Source: Lineus longissimus (Eukaryota; Nemertea; Pilidiophora; Heteronemertea; Lineidae). Taken from it: a stretch of DNA of 60,000 nucleotides. The notes beneath the pieces are model-generated. The model searched no databases, was not told the DNA's origin, and saw only the letters and a list, made by a program, of their open reading frames with translations. Below, one piece after another: positions 26,210 through 37,900 of this stretch (the stretch's first letter is position 1; every line of letters begins with the position of its first letter). Made by a program: the position numbers and the translations under genes. The stretch lies in contig NC_088326.1 of the NCBI RefSeq assembly GCF_910592395.1, forward strand, positions 10,981,001-11,041,000, given 5' to 3'.

Positions 26210-28810
26210 GAAAGTTATGCCTGTGAAGCACAAATCTCGTCAAATGGAGCAAGTTGAAACCAAAAAATGATGAAGAAAACCAGCTTTACTAGACTTCCTG
26301 CGGCCCAAGAGTGAAAAGATTATAAGGGACCAAATTCTTTAAAACAACCAATTAAGAATTGAGTTGTTATTATTAATTGAAATTTTACCATGGAATTTAC
26401 AAGAAAATCTTAAGGTGAAATCAACGCCACAAGATCTTCCTGTGTGATTTTCACACCCGTTATGAGCTCCACACAAGCGATTTCCCACTAAATTATGGGT
26501 TAATGAGATTTTAAATGGTACAAGATGTCGTTACATCAAGGAGGAGATGTTATTTAATGCTATTTTATTGGGGGAGATGGCATTTGGCGTCAGTGACAAT
26601 GTGAAAATTGGTGAAATTTGTCAGAAAAGGTTGCAAGGTGCAAATTTAGAGTCTTATTTGTGTGATTTACACGAGCGAGTGCCAAATTATCAGAATTCTT
26701 TTGTGGAATTTTTGAGTCAGTGATCTTGTTATGGGATGAAAGCATTATTAGAACAAGTGTTTTTAGGGAAAGAACATGTAAAAAGAAGAAAATTGGTTCT
26801 TGGGTTATAAATAGCTTCTTTAAGTAAAAGTAGTTTGAAAAATTAGTATTGATCTTGTCGCGACTAGCTGAGTTATGGGAATGTTAGGAGAGCAATTGTC
26901 TGAAGTAAAAGCAATCTTTGTAATTTGAAAGAGATAGCTCGAGAGAAAAGAGAAGATTGAACCGTCATTTGGACACTTGGGGTAAAGATGCTGTCTGGAA
27001 AGAAGATTAGGTTTGTTTGGGCAAGTGGCGAATGTCTATATTTTGAAATTTATCCTTAAGGTTTCTGTAAGACGTTGGAGGAAATCTTGATTCAGTGCTG
27101 CCAGCTGCAAGAGGCGCTGTTCCATCGTACCACCATTTGGGGCACAAGTGAAGTTTCGTGACTTTCAAGAAAGCGATTTCTGGCGCTGCAAGCTGTGATT
27201 TAGCCATGACAACATCGGTGGCTGCTTTCCGATAACAATCATCACGTTGTGGTAGTCGCGTCGCAGGTTGCCGCAATAAAAACGCTCGTTTGCAAAACAT
27301 TTTAGGGCAGCTGGACCACGCTTGCAGTAGTTGAGGAAATGGGCATTCAGTTCAGACAGCTGAAGAGAAACTGAGAAGGATTTATGATTGGTACTTCGTC
27401 TGAGGCTAATCCTGGGAGTGGACTTCCCCTTGGAACATTCCGCTGAAGTTTTGGCAGATGGTCAGAGAAATTGCCTCTGCTTTCCAATCAGTGAAGTTTT
27501 TTAATCAATCAAAGTGAGTGTTGGCCATGGACTCAAAGAGACGGAACACAGTGGACGATTTGTCTACTTGTAATTTGAGCAAAAACGATGTGAGTAGCAA
27601 TTGAGAAAAGCATGTGGATTATTTCAAAGGAGAATAGCACCTCCAAGAATGCTGAGGAAGGAGAAGATGAAGATGAAGAAGAGTCATTGACGACAGAAGT
27701 GTTTCCTTTGGAGGGACCAAACACACCGGACAGGTTGACACAGTGAATGAAAACACCACTGGAAGAATTTCAGGGACAACTCTTTGAACTCTCATAGCAG
27801 TATTCATGTTTGGGTTCCTGCACATTGAATAGTTAGTGTGATTTATATCATTCTTGGCGGCTACAAAAATGTAGTCTGACATAAATGTCTGCAAAACATG
27901 AAATAAATAGCCATTTCTGAAGGGGTGAAGCCCCACTCTCCATCAAGTGAATTACCACCAAGAGAGCGCTGACGTTTTCTCTTGAAGAAGATATATGTTT
28001 GTGTACGTTCTTGATAGCAATCAGCCAGATTCCATAAACAAACTCTAACAAATTGATTGAACAACGAACCAGAGGTCCTGCTGGGCCAAAGATATTGGAG
28101 CCAAAATTGCATCATACAAAGCAAGGTTGACAGCTCATGTGAAGTGACAGTTTGCTTCATTGGGGGGCAGTAACTGGAACCCTGCAACCCTTCATCAGAA
28201 TGGGGCTCTCAGGCGGTGTCTTAAAGGCTCCAACCTAGGGCGTCGAAATTTCAAATATGGCCTGCATAAACGTGCGAGCCTGAACTGAGCATTTTCCTCT
28301 CTGCAATCCTGAACCTCATGGTCTTATACTCCCTTTGAACTCAGCCGCAGTAAAAACCCTCGTGGTCTAGATGCCTCCTGCTAAAACCACCTTATCAAAA
28401 GCAGACTGTTTGTTCAAGGAAATCCCTACCCACCCCAACTCTATTTCCTTGCTTTAAATCCAGCAATCGTTTCAAAAGCTACTGCATAAAACAGCAACAC
28501 TGCAACTCCCGTGCTTCCGCTGATGGCTAATTTACCAAGTTATACGAGTAATTTTCACTTAAACAGCCCAATCAAACAATCCTGGCCAGAATTTACCCAT
28601 CAACAACGAATCACTAATTGCAAGTAAGTGAATCACGGGAGTTTTCGCCGTAATCAGAACACGGAAGAAAAAAACGCTACAAAATTGGCTGCAGTGAAGA
28701 GTTTTTCTCCGTTGATGATGGTTAATGGCTTGGTTCATGTAATCTGTCATGGAAAATTGATGTAACAATCTTGTTCGTCTTGATTACGATGTGTCCAAGT
28801 GATTTTTTGC
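26210..28810. other. Unannotated intronic DNA
   Basis: No gene recognised. Overlapping minus-strand frames at 27533-28187 lack motifs and overlap each other in different frames. Confidence 0.45.
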
Positions 28811-28814
28811 TCGA

Positions 28815-29660
28815 AATCGAATCCTGTCAACTTGTTACACAAATTACAACGATGCAACTGGTAATTTGGATGAGGCAGGCAGTTTGGTTTGTCTCCCAAT
28901 TCCGTTTTTTTTAGCAACTGTCGATCCTGTCAACTTGTTACACTGTTTGCAACTCTGCAATTGGTAATTTGGATGAAGTTTTACTCCATCTTGACTTTTG
29001 GCTTAGATCCGGAATGCAGCGTTTTTACCCCACAGTCTTGGCATGGCCAATGGGTATTATTCCTCGGTACTGTGTCGTGTCACTTGTTGTGCAACTTGCA
29101 ACTCTGCAACAGTGATGAGTTTTTGCTCCGCGTGGACATTGGATGCCACAGGCTGTTTTGCTCGCCTCAGTTCTAATGTTTTTGCTCTGCTTTTGAGTTC
29201 TGTCAGCTTGTTACTTGAATAACAACCCTGCAATGGGTGATGCTGCAGGCTGTTTTGCTGTTTGGCTAGTCTCTCAGCTGTGAGGTTTTTACTCAGCTCT
29301 TGGTTCTGTCGGCTTGTTACCCTAAATACAACCCTGTAACCGGAAATTGTGAAAGACTTCTTCCTCTGTGAGGACTTAAGGTGCCATGGACTGCTTGCCT
29401 TGTCTCTCTGTTCCAACATTTTGCTTGGCTCTGTTCTCACAGCTTGTTACGTGAATTACAACCCTGTGACAGTAATTTGGACGAATTTTTACTCTGCGAG
29501 GACTTAGGATGCCGAAGGCTCTTTGACTTTGGCTTGTCTCAGTTCAAATGTTTTTACTCCGCTCCGGGTTCCCTCAACTTGTTACACGAATTACTCCTCA
29601 ACAGTGATTTAGATGAGTTACTCTGTATGGTGCCCCAGGCTGTTATGTGAGAGGATCTGG
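28815..29660. repeat. Degenerate tandem array, 102-148 bp units, 7 copies
   Basis: CTTGTTAC preceded by CTGTCA or CTCAC recurs at about 28831, 28933, 29081 (diverged), 29207, 29313, 29443 and 29578. Most are followed by AATTACAACCCTG-like, AATTTGGATGA-like and TTTTTACTC-GC blocks. The 127-codon minus-strand frame at 29057-29440 is a shadow of this array. Confidence 0.85.
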
Positions 29661-29799
29661 TTTAACTCTGGAAGGAGACTTATCAGCAAGAGTGATGTGA
29701 AATGTAAGGAATTTGTAATTACTACTTCACTGCCAACTTCAGTCTTCGAGGGTACCGCCTTGAGTGTCGGAGTCTCATTTGAAACATCTTTTATATGTC

Positions 29800-29995
29800 T
29801 TCTTCTTCTTCTTCCGCATTCTCTCTGCACTTACTATTCTCCAGAGGGTACTCCTTCAAGGTGGGAGGCATTTCTGTGCCAGTACAGTTAGGCACCAATG
29901 AGTTTCTTGGCCTTGTGGCTCTGACTTATGCCAAAGATAGAGCCCATTGCAAGCTACACATGTTCCTCACTTCCTCACTTTTTACTTCTTCTTTT
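29800..29995 (+). repeat. Dispersed repeat family 'TCC', copy 2
   Basis: CTTCTTC repeats, then CTCTGCACTTACTATTCTCC, GGGTACTCCTTCAAGG, a TTTCTTGGCCTTGTGGCT stretch and GCCCATTGCAAGCTAC. The block order matches 45690-45930. The 130-codon frame at 29795-30187 starts in this repeat and is not called a gene. Confidence 0.7.
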
Positions 29996-30644
29996 GCTTG
30001 CCCAGGCAAAGACACTAGGTGCAATGAGCCTCAGTTTTGCGTCTCATGTGAATGTGTACCTGATGCTGATCTAGTGGCAAAATGTGCTAGTATGTCTTTG
30101 CAACATGTTACATATTATTCAGAGGAGCTGGTTAGATGGTCTGATGAAGAATTGAAGATGTTAAGGCTATACTTGTTAATATGGTAACCAATAGTCCTTC
30201 CAAAGCTTGGGAATTGATCATCTGGCTACCGGACACTCGGTCACAAGAAACTAATCAATTCTTCCTTAATACATTTCGTATCGCCTCCTGTGTTTTGAGG
30301 ACCTGTAGCTTTTTCCAATACTGCCGTCTGCCCTGGTGATCTCCCCTGCATCTGTAATTGCTACAGTCGCATTGATTTATGGACGCAGCCTCAATGTTTA
30401 CTAATGTCCCTGGCACTCGCCCCTGGGTGGTCAAGAGCCTGATGGCCTGATAGCATTCGATCTGTTGATGTGCATTGATGTGCATTTAGCGCTTCGCTTC
30501 ACAGTTTCTGACAGGTCAATTGCATTTACTATTTGGGTAGTAATGGCATTGATTTTGTCTTGGTCGTCATATCGGGTATTATTGAAAAGGAAATTGCAAA
30601 AGTGCTTGTTGTTATCAACATGTTCCTGGTGAACTTGCAGTACG

Positions 30645-31225
30645 AAGATGGCTAGTATTTGCTACTATTGCCAGGAACCTGGACATGTTGGTAGCAATAT
30701 TGCTGTCCAACCTTATTTTTCTGTTTTTTATGAACTTGCTGTTAATGTCAGTTATTTGGTCGGTTTTTGCTGCTGTTGCAAACAAAATGGACATCTTGTT
30801 AATGATTGCTATTCTTCCCATTCTTTGATGTTGATGAACTTGCTGCCAGGACCATGCTGTTAGGATCAAGGTTTTGTTACTGTCGTCAACAAAATGGGCA
30901 CCTTGTTAGCAAGTGCCGTTCAAGCCCTTCTTCGTTGTTCTTGAACTTGCAGTTGGAACCAATATTTTCTGGTTGGTTTTTGCCACTGTTGCCTACAAAA
31001 TTGGCATCTCTAGTGATTGCTGTTCAAGTCATACTTCAATGCTTTTGAACTTGATGTCAGAACCAATATTGTCTGGTTGGTTTTTGCTACTATTGCAAAC
31101 AACATGGGCTACTTCATTGCAATTGCTCTTCAACCCATTCTTCGATGTTCTTGAACTTATCGTTCCAACCAGTATTATCAGTGTGCGTACTGTTGCCAAG
31201 GAAATTGGCATCTCATATTGAATCC
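30645..31225 (+). repeat. Tandem array of ~105 bp units encoding CCHC zinc-knuckle-like motifs
   Basis: Six units begin near 30657, 30765, 30871, 30977, 31082 and 31183. Translated, unit 2 gives CCCCKQNGHLVNDC, a perfect C-x2-C-x4-H-x4-C knuckle. Unit 1 gives CYYCQEPGHVGSN (last Cys lost), unit 3 CYCRQQNGHLVSKC (one Cys to Arg), unit 4 CHCCLQNWHL then a stop, unit 5 CYYCKQHG. Each unit also has a GAACTTG--GTT-GAACC block. The ~105-bp spacing equals 35 codons. Stops and frame changes between units show that there is no long reading frame now. Zinc knuckles of this type occur in retroelement Gag and in CNBP-like proteins; origin is not resolved. Confidence 0.7.
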
Positions 31226-31469
31226 TAAAAGAACATGAGCTTTGCTGTTCAAAAGAGGAAAGCCTGTTCGAAAGTGGGCTGGTCTTCACCTGGTGTGCCC
31301 TGTCAACTACCCTGGTCTCTTTAGACAATCCCACAACCTTCAGGGATCTGCCTCGTTACCAGTTGCCCTACTATTCTCCTGATCTCCATATCCCTAGTAT
31401 TAGCTTCAGATATTTGACATGGCCATGCACTTCCTCGTTCCTTCTCAAAGCCATGCCTTATCAGCAGTA

Positions 31470-32220
31470 TTTTGTTCAACCTCTGGTGTAGCTCAATAAT
31501 TCACTGACAAGGTTATCGAAGAATCACTCCGTTGTGGATTAACTTGAAACTTGGGAAGATGTGCTCCAGGGCATTTCTGATAAGAGTTAGTGGATAGTTT
31601 CTGTTCGCTTGAGGTTTTGAATTATATGCGGTGCTGGGCCTGGGTTTGCCGTACAAACCAAGGTCTTGGTCAGAATTTGTTTCTATTGCCAAGGGAATGG
31701 GCATCCGAGGTGAGCCTGCTGTATGCCAGTGTAGCTCAGTGATATTCTTACTTGAATTGTGGCTTGAGGTTAGAAGCATTTGCGGTGCTGTGGCATTGGC
31801 TGCTGTTCAAATCATGATCTTGGTCTGGTATTGTTTCTATTGCCATGGGAATGGGCATCTGAGGTGAGCGTGCTGTATGCCAGTGTAGCTCAGTGATATC
31901 CTTACTTGGATTATGGCTTGAGGTTTTGAAGCATTTGCAGTACCGTGACAAGGTCTTCCTGTTCGAACCATGGCCTTGGTCAAAATTTGTTTCTATTGCC
32001 AAGGGAATGTGCATCTAAGGTGAGCGTGCTGTATGCAGTTCTAGCTCATAAATATCCTTACTCGGCTTGAAACTTGAGGTTTAGAAGCATTTGCGGTTCT
32101 GTGGCCTTGTCTTCCAGTTCGAACCATGGCCTTGATCAGGGTTTGTTCCTATTGCCAAGAGAATGGGCCTCTGAGTTGACCGTGCTGTATGCAGGTAGTC
32201 TCTTCAGTGGCTCCTTACTT
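31470..32220 (+). repeat. Tandem array of ~155 bp units, each with a C-x2-C-x4-H motif and donor-like site
   Basis: Units are centred on TTCTATTGCCAAGGGAATGG or variants at about 31680, 31836, 31991 and 32146. In frame these read CFYCQGNGHPR, CFYCHGNGHLR, CFYCQGNVHLR and CSYCQENGPLS, each followed at once by TGA. The first three have AGGTGAGC directly after the His or His+1 codon, resembling a splice donor. The rest of each unit (GTGTAGCTCAGTGATAT, CTTACTTG, TTGAGGTT, AGCATTTGCGGT) has no coding signal. A decayed further copy extends to about 32480. Confidence 0.75.
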
Positions 32221-32480
32221 GCTTAGAGGCTCAACTTGAGACTTGAGAGTGTTTTTGATCGGTGTGAGTTTTGGATAGTGTTCATTTGGCTTGATATTTG
32301 GAAGCTTTCATTTCGCAGTGTCGATTGGGCTTGTTGTTGGCCATGGTCTTGCTTGGTTTTCGCCACTGTTGCCTGAAGAAATGAATAGGTGTTGCTAGTG
32401 TGCAGAAATATATGAACGATTTTTGGGGGGGATTGTTTTGAAAGATATTTGTGGATCAACTTGAAAAGTAGGAGGGGTTA

Positions 32481-34338
32481 GCTTGGAGTTATTTTAAGTA
32501 AGAGTGGGTGGTGGATCGTTATTGTTCAGCTCAAGATTTAGGAGCATCTAATGTGGCACTAGGGTGTTATTCTGTGGAGGAAAAAATGGTTCGCTTTGAG
32601 GGATTTATGAAAGTTTTGGGAAGTTCTAGGTGGCTCAGAGACATTGGTTTCGTGTCATATTTGCTGAGCGGTGTGAAGTTCTGTTTGAGAGATTTGTGGA
32701 ACTCGTCTGTGACGCAGAACACTCTTACTTGTTGTTGGACAACTTTGTGGCAACTTTTTTACAGTTTGAAGTAAAATTAGAAGGATATTGAGAAGCTATC
32801 GAACGAACTCTTCCACTGTTGCGGTCACCAGTGACAGTGTGGATTAAGAGTGATGCAGTCCCAATCACATTTAACATCCCTAACTTTGTGTATGTTATGC
32901 ACAATTCACGATCTACCATAGACTATGCAGCCAATTTCCCCACTAGGATAAAAAACTGAAAAAACCCTTCTTAATTCACGCAAACACCATATTTGTGAGT
33001 CTTCATGCACCAAAATGTGCTTCATATAGTCGTTTTGATTATTTGCAACACCCATGCACCTGTGCCATGCGGTGAGTTCGAGAGAAGTTGGTGCAGCTTA
33101 TCTCCCTGCAGGATTAGATAATGCATCTTCTAACAATGTTCTTTTTGTTCCGTATCGCATAAACATCCATCACCTTTCCTTTGGCTTTGTTTTTAATATT
33201 GATGCGATATTTTTTACGTCAGTGCGATGTATTTGATTTACATCTCCCAGTGGATATCGAAAAAGACTCTAAGCCACCAAGATATTCCTCATACAGTTTT
33301 TTGCCAATTTGCTATTTTGTCATGCAATAGTGTTATTGGAATCGCAAAGAAAGATGTTGCACAATCAAGTAACTTTTGTTGCTAGGACCTGCTATTATAA
33401 TCACTGCTTTGTGCGATGAAAGGATCGCTTGTGTGCGGGTAGAACTGTAATAGCTGGGTTTGATGTTGATGGCTGGTTGCTGTGATTGTCTATTCTTGTC
33501 ACACGCACCTATCACCGCACATACCTTCTCTGATTTGCAATTTTTGTCGCATGCAATCATGAAAACAGCAACATAAATTGCAGATTTGTGGGCTATTGGG
33601 GCTAGGAAGGAAGATGCAGTGTAAAATGAAAAGAGGAAACTCTCTATGATGGAAGAATGATATAAAACTTGTGTCTGCCAATATCTAATTTTGTCTCAAA
33701 AATAGTATCAATGAAAGGCCAGGAACTTTAGGGAAAAATGCGCAGGGTTAAGAGGAAAACTCTCCAAGATGGTGATATGATACTCATGTTTTTGCCAATT
33801 TCCAATTTTGTTTGGGAAAAATTTTATATATATACAACAATAGAGAGGTGTGTGCCTTTTTTCTCAAATCTGCATGGCAAAAGGCGAATCCCCAGATGTA
33901 AATCACTGCTGTTTTGACCTTGGTGTTATTCGAGTTGCGATCATCTTTAGAAAACAATTCACACTTTGAAGATACAAAGAGACCCTATTTGAAATATAAT
34001 ATTGTTGACATTTTTCATTGTTTTCATTTCAAGTTTTGGCAGGGACTCAAGTTTACATCTACTTTTGATCTCCGAGATGGAAGTTTCTTCAGTTTCTCTG
34101 CAAAATAATCCGCCTTTTGTTCAAGCCAGGCTGTTCAAATTCCTATAGTTTTGATCCATTTTTAGGTGGCGCTCTATTAAAAAACACTTTTGAAGCTGTT
34201 AGCTATGATATTCTTGAAATTCTATTCTATTGTTGCAAGAGTTAATCCCAAGTTGGCCACTGTAAGCCAATGTGAGATCTTTACCAAGCCACTCCTCAAA
34301 ATATTTTGTTCACGACCGGACCAGTAGCTAGGATTTGG
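32481..34338. other. Unannotated intronic DNA
   Basis: No gene or array recognised. The stretches CTCTATGATGGAAGAATGAT at about 33642 and CTCCAAGATGGTGATATGAT at 33763 suggest a small two-copy duplication. Confidence 0.5.
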
Positions 34339-34740
34339 TTTAAGGAATTGCGGGGCTACCGACCCTTACACCTTCAGGGAAATTTTACACATTACAAGGC
34401 CTGTTACAATTTTTTGGGCCATTTTACAATTTAACTTGAGGAAAATAGTATAAATATCTTGCTAAAATCATCAAAACCCCAGAAATTACACTTTTTATTC
34501 CCAATTTACACTTTTTCACCAAGGGTTTTACATGTTGCTGAACCTCAGGGTAGGCAGCTCTGGAATTGGTACCGAACTACGGGTATTGGTTGTCTCGCTA
34601 AACATCACACCACTTTACAAAGAAACAAAAGACTGACACTGGGGAATATCCTGGTCCCCTCTGAACCAGGGGTCGGCCAGAGCAGGGCTGCAAGTGTGTA
34701 GCTAAAATATAGGCCAAAACTGAGGCATTAGCCAAAGGTT
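34339..34740 (+). repeat. Dispersed repeat family 'AATTGATAC', copy 4 (interrupted)
   Basis: TTTAAGGAATTG at 34339 matches the family start. After about 200 bp of other sequence the rest follows: CTGGAATTGGTACCGAACTA, GGTATTGGTTGTCTCGCT and, further on, GTAGCTAAAATATAGGCCAA. It ends about 120 bp before EXT1 exon 2. Confidence 0.6.
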
Positions 34741-34861
34741 TTGGATGAAAGGACAACACCATCTGAGCGTTGGATGAAGAAAGCTCCCAATTGGGCCCAT
34801 TCTGACTTGGTATATTATCCAACTTCAAATCCTGATGTTTCTCCGTTTCTTCTCTCTCCAG

Positions 34862-34936
34862 ATATGATTATCAAGTCCTGCTGACCAACTCCACGTTCTG
34901 CCTGGTGCCTCGTGGCAGAAGATTAGGAAGTTTTAG
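34862..34936 (+). CDS. EXT1: EXT1 coding exon 2 equivalent (75 bp)
   Basis: Acceptor is a pyrimidine-rich tract ending CAG at 34859-34861 and donor is AG|GTAAGT at 34936/34937. The exon starts with the last base of a split codon, then reads [24 protein letters not shown], and ends with AG, the first two bases of an Arg codon completed by the next exon. It encodes the late GT47 region; the Arg in PRGRR aligns with human R340, a residue mutated in hereditary multiple exostoses. The start matches human exon 2 exactly (after base 2 of codon 321), but the end lies 19 nt earlier than the human boundary. Isolated between introns of more than 34.8 kb and 12.4 kb. Confidence 0.95.
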
Positions 34937-37900
34937 GTAAGTTCATTGACTTTCCTGTTTTGCTGCGGGTGACGTGCTATCACGTCATGTCGCTTGTCCT
35001 ATCAAATACGGGTGACTTGCATAGCACGTCACGTCTGACTATAATACTGCGTCGAAGCTGTTTAGCTAGGTGAGGGGTGCCTATACAAAAGATCTTACCC
35101 TCCATGTGATAGGCCTATGTGTAACCTCAACCAGCTCAATAGTGGTGTTACAGTAGACAGCATTCCCCGACATCATCAACACAGTATTCATTCAGCAGCA
35201 CATGGGAGCCTCTCTAAACATGCCAAGCGCACTGGGAGACCTTAGTTTGGTACGAATACTACAGGTGGCGCCACTTTTGAATATCATTTTCCCGTTTGGT
35301 TACAAGTATTAAGCACTGCTCAGCATTGCTATCCACTGCCGGCATGGGCTTGCGCTGGCCAAAAATGGCTTCCACAATGATGAGTTACTAAGGGTGGTGG
35401 GAGAAAAAGCTTAGCAGTAGACAGTGGTTAAAGAGCAGCAAGATATGAGAACCAAAGATGATGGCCACAAGCAACCACTTACATTTTTTCTAAGAATCAA
35501 ATCTCACCACATCCGTAACCAGCGGTCAAGAATATAAAAATGAAATAAAATTACGCGCGCAAAGCGGTTTACCGCAAGCGACGTCCAACAAATTGGACAA
35601 CTTAGTCGTTTGATGTTTTGCCAATTAAGCGTATTGGCCAAGGGTTATTGCATTTTAGCACCACTTTTTGCCACTTGGCACATTTGCTTCTAGCTCAGTG
35701 GTTTGTCACAAAGTTAATCTTTTTCTCCACTGGATTTTTTGCTGGATTTTCATTCCATGAGCAGTTGTTCGGTCAGTGCAGTCGTTTTAAGCTCAGCTGA
35801 TGAAAGTCAATCGGTGAGCCTACTTTTCAAGGCCACAAAAGTAAAGATCTGAAATTTCTCCCACGTTTCATGTGACCTTATTTCCAGGGGTGAGCATTTC
35901 ATTGACCCATGTATTTCAGTGGAGTACCAGGTCCTTTGGCCTCTGAGATATCTTTGCTAGTGTTCTGCTACAAGTGAGAAGAACCATATAGTTCTTTGGC
36001 CGGAGGGGGAGCAAAAAGCTCGAAATGCTCATAAATAATCATGAACAAGGCCAGCCATCCTTTATAATTTTGTCCAATAAAACACACTACATACAGTGGC
36101 AAGCATGTTACAGGCCAATAGAGGGCTAAGGAAAAAGAGGCAAATCAGTTGCAATGCAATGAGATGTTTGCTAGTTGTTGGATTTCTCAGTCACCTGGCC
36201 GTCCATCGGTTAACAGCCTGAAGCACTGCGGGTTCAAGTACATCAACCACAGTTTTATAAAAGTTCTCCTCCATGGAAGGAATTGTTGGACATTGCTAAT
36301 AGTTAAGAATAACATACAAAGCATTTACGGCGTGGGAGTATTGTGTGTAACCATAACCTCTGAGGGATTTTTAGCACCATCGCTAAGGGCTAATCATGCT
36401 AGGTTACTAAGCTTTGGATGTATTGGCCGTTTTTATTTTATTGAGTCGTCGCGAGCTGAACGTCTAAGTTGTTGCCATGGCATTGGTCTTCTCCTCCATC
36501 GTTGATGGATGGATGAAAGTGACTTGCCAATAACAAAAAAATTGACAGGCAAGAGTTTACTTTGGAAACCTGTTGTGTATATGTATAAGGTAGAATGGGG
36601 TATTTGTAGCCCCTGCATTGTTTGATGCATGGGGATATCTATCAAATATCATAGGAAGGGGCTACAATTAAACCGGGGCTACAATTACCCCATTCTACCC
36701 TATATCTTTACAATTTGGAGTTTGAAAATCTGTGTTGCTCATTTATCAAAAACATTCTAGGAACTTGGATCACAGTCGACAGCATTATAAAAAATGTTTT
36801 AGAAGATTTGTTTCTATCTAAAATGGATTATTTCCCTCAGTACATACCTTGAAAATATTATTCAGAAACGGAAAAATTCCAAGATATTTTAATAACCTCG
36901 AAGGGTAACCATGGTTTTATTAACATGCTTCAAATCACAATTTGCATTTAAGATGGGTTGGTTCCTGAGACCCATACCTTGAAAATATTAATCTTAAACG
37001 GAAAAATTCCAAGAAGTTTTAATAACTTCGGTTTGGGGAACTGAAGTTATATTGACATTATTTAAACCACAATTTGCATTGCCCACATCATTAAAGAAAT
37101 TGCCGTCATTTCTTCGAGAGTCGCGTGGATAAGACCGTTAATGATGCAGAGAGATGACGAATGTAAATACGATGTTCTAATTGCAAGTAATATATAAACA
37201 AATGTAGTATAGCAATTACACTTGGAGAGGTTTGATGATGTATGTTTTTGGTTGCGACAGGCAATATTGTTCAGATACTTAGAGGTGTTGGTTGCAATCT
37301 GGTGCAATCAGGGATCATGATGGCACAGCAGTCGAGCATCAGCCTTGTTATCGGGAGGTTGAATATCTCAGGTGTTCGGGTGCAGATCCGGAGAAGCAGA
37401 CGTTATACGAACTTCGTCTGCCTCGGTCGGTATAGGCGCAGTTGATGTATCATCCAGTCGTACGCGAGTTTCTGATTGGAGCCATGTTGCAGGCCCTATT
37501 GTCCACATGTTCATCAGGCCAAGTCAAGCTCACTGATCTGCGCCGGTCTTATGAACAGGAAATGAGAAGGTTCATTTTCACCGCCCCAGGAAATGTCAAA
37601 TGTAGGCCAATCATTGGTCTTGCGAAATCCCCTGTAACTTCTGATTTCCTCAGGATGTCTTGATCCAATCTTTCAGCATGTCTTCAACAAGTTTCCTTTT
37701 TTGAATAAACGTTGTCAAATCCATGAGATGGCCCCAAAACTCTGATGAATCAGATTCAAATAAGATTATCCTGTCAGAATAAAAAGGTCTCGCATTAATT
37801 AGTATTCTGGTTATAGAGATGGCTTTTTTGATCAGAGCTGAAAATAAAATGTCATTTCCGTAATTTGAAGATCTGTTCGTGCAATTGTTGTTTTTCGAAT

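Larger units (their letters stand above)
1..34861 (+). other. Inferred EXT1 intron 1 (3' part) or upstream intergenic DNA
   Basis: The EXT1 exon at 34862 begins inside a codon, so coding sequence must exist upstream. In human that is one 962-bp coding exon separated by a very long first intron. No open frame of that size and no EXT1 N-terminal motif is visible in these 34.8 kb, only repeats. I therefore read the whole segment as intron, with repeats entered separately. Small missed exons cannot be excluded. Confidence 0.7.

Noticed and set aside
29057-29440. 127-codon minus-strand open frame
   Set aside because: Lies wholly inside a degenerate tandem array and repeats with it; composition follows the repeat and no family is recognised.
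29795-30187. 130-codon + strand open frame with Cys-rich centre
   Set aside because: Begins within a dispersed repeat (CTTCTTC run gives the poly-Ser) shared with 45690 and 56375; the cysteines do not form a known spacing.
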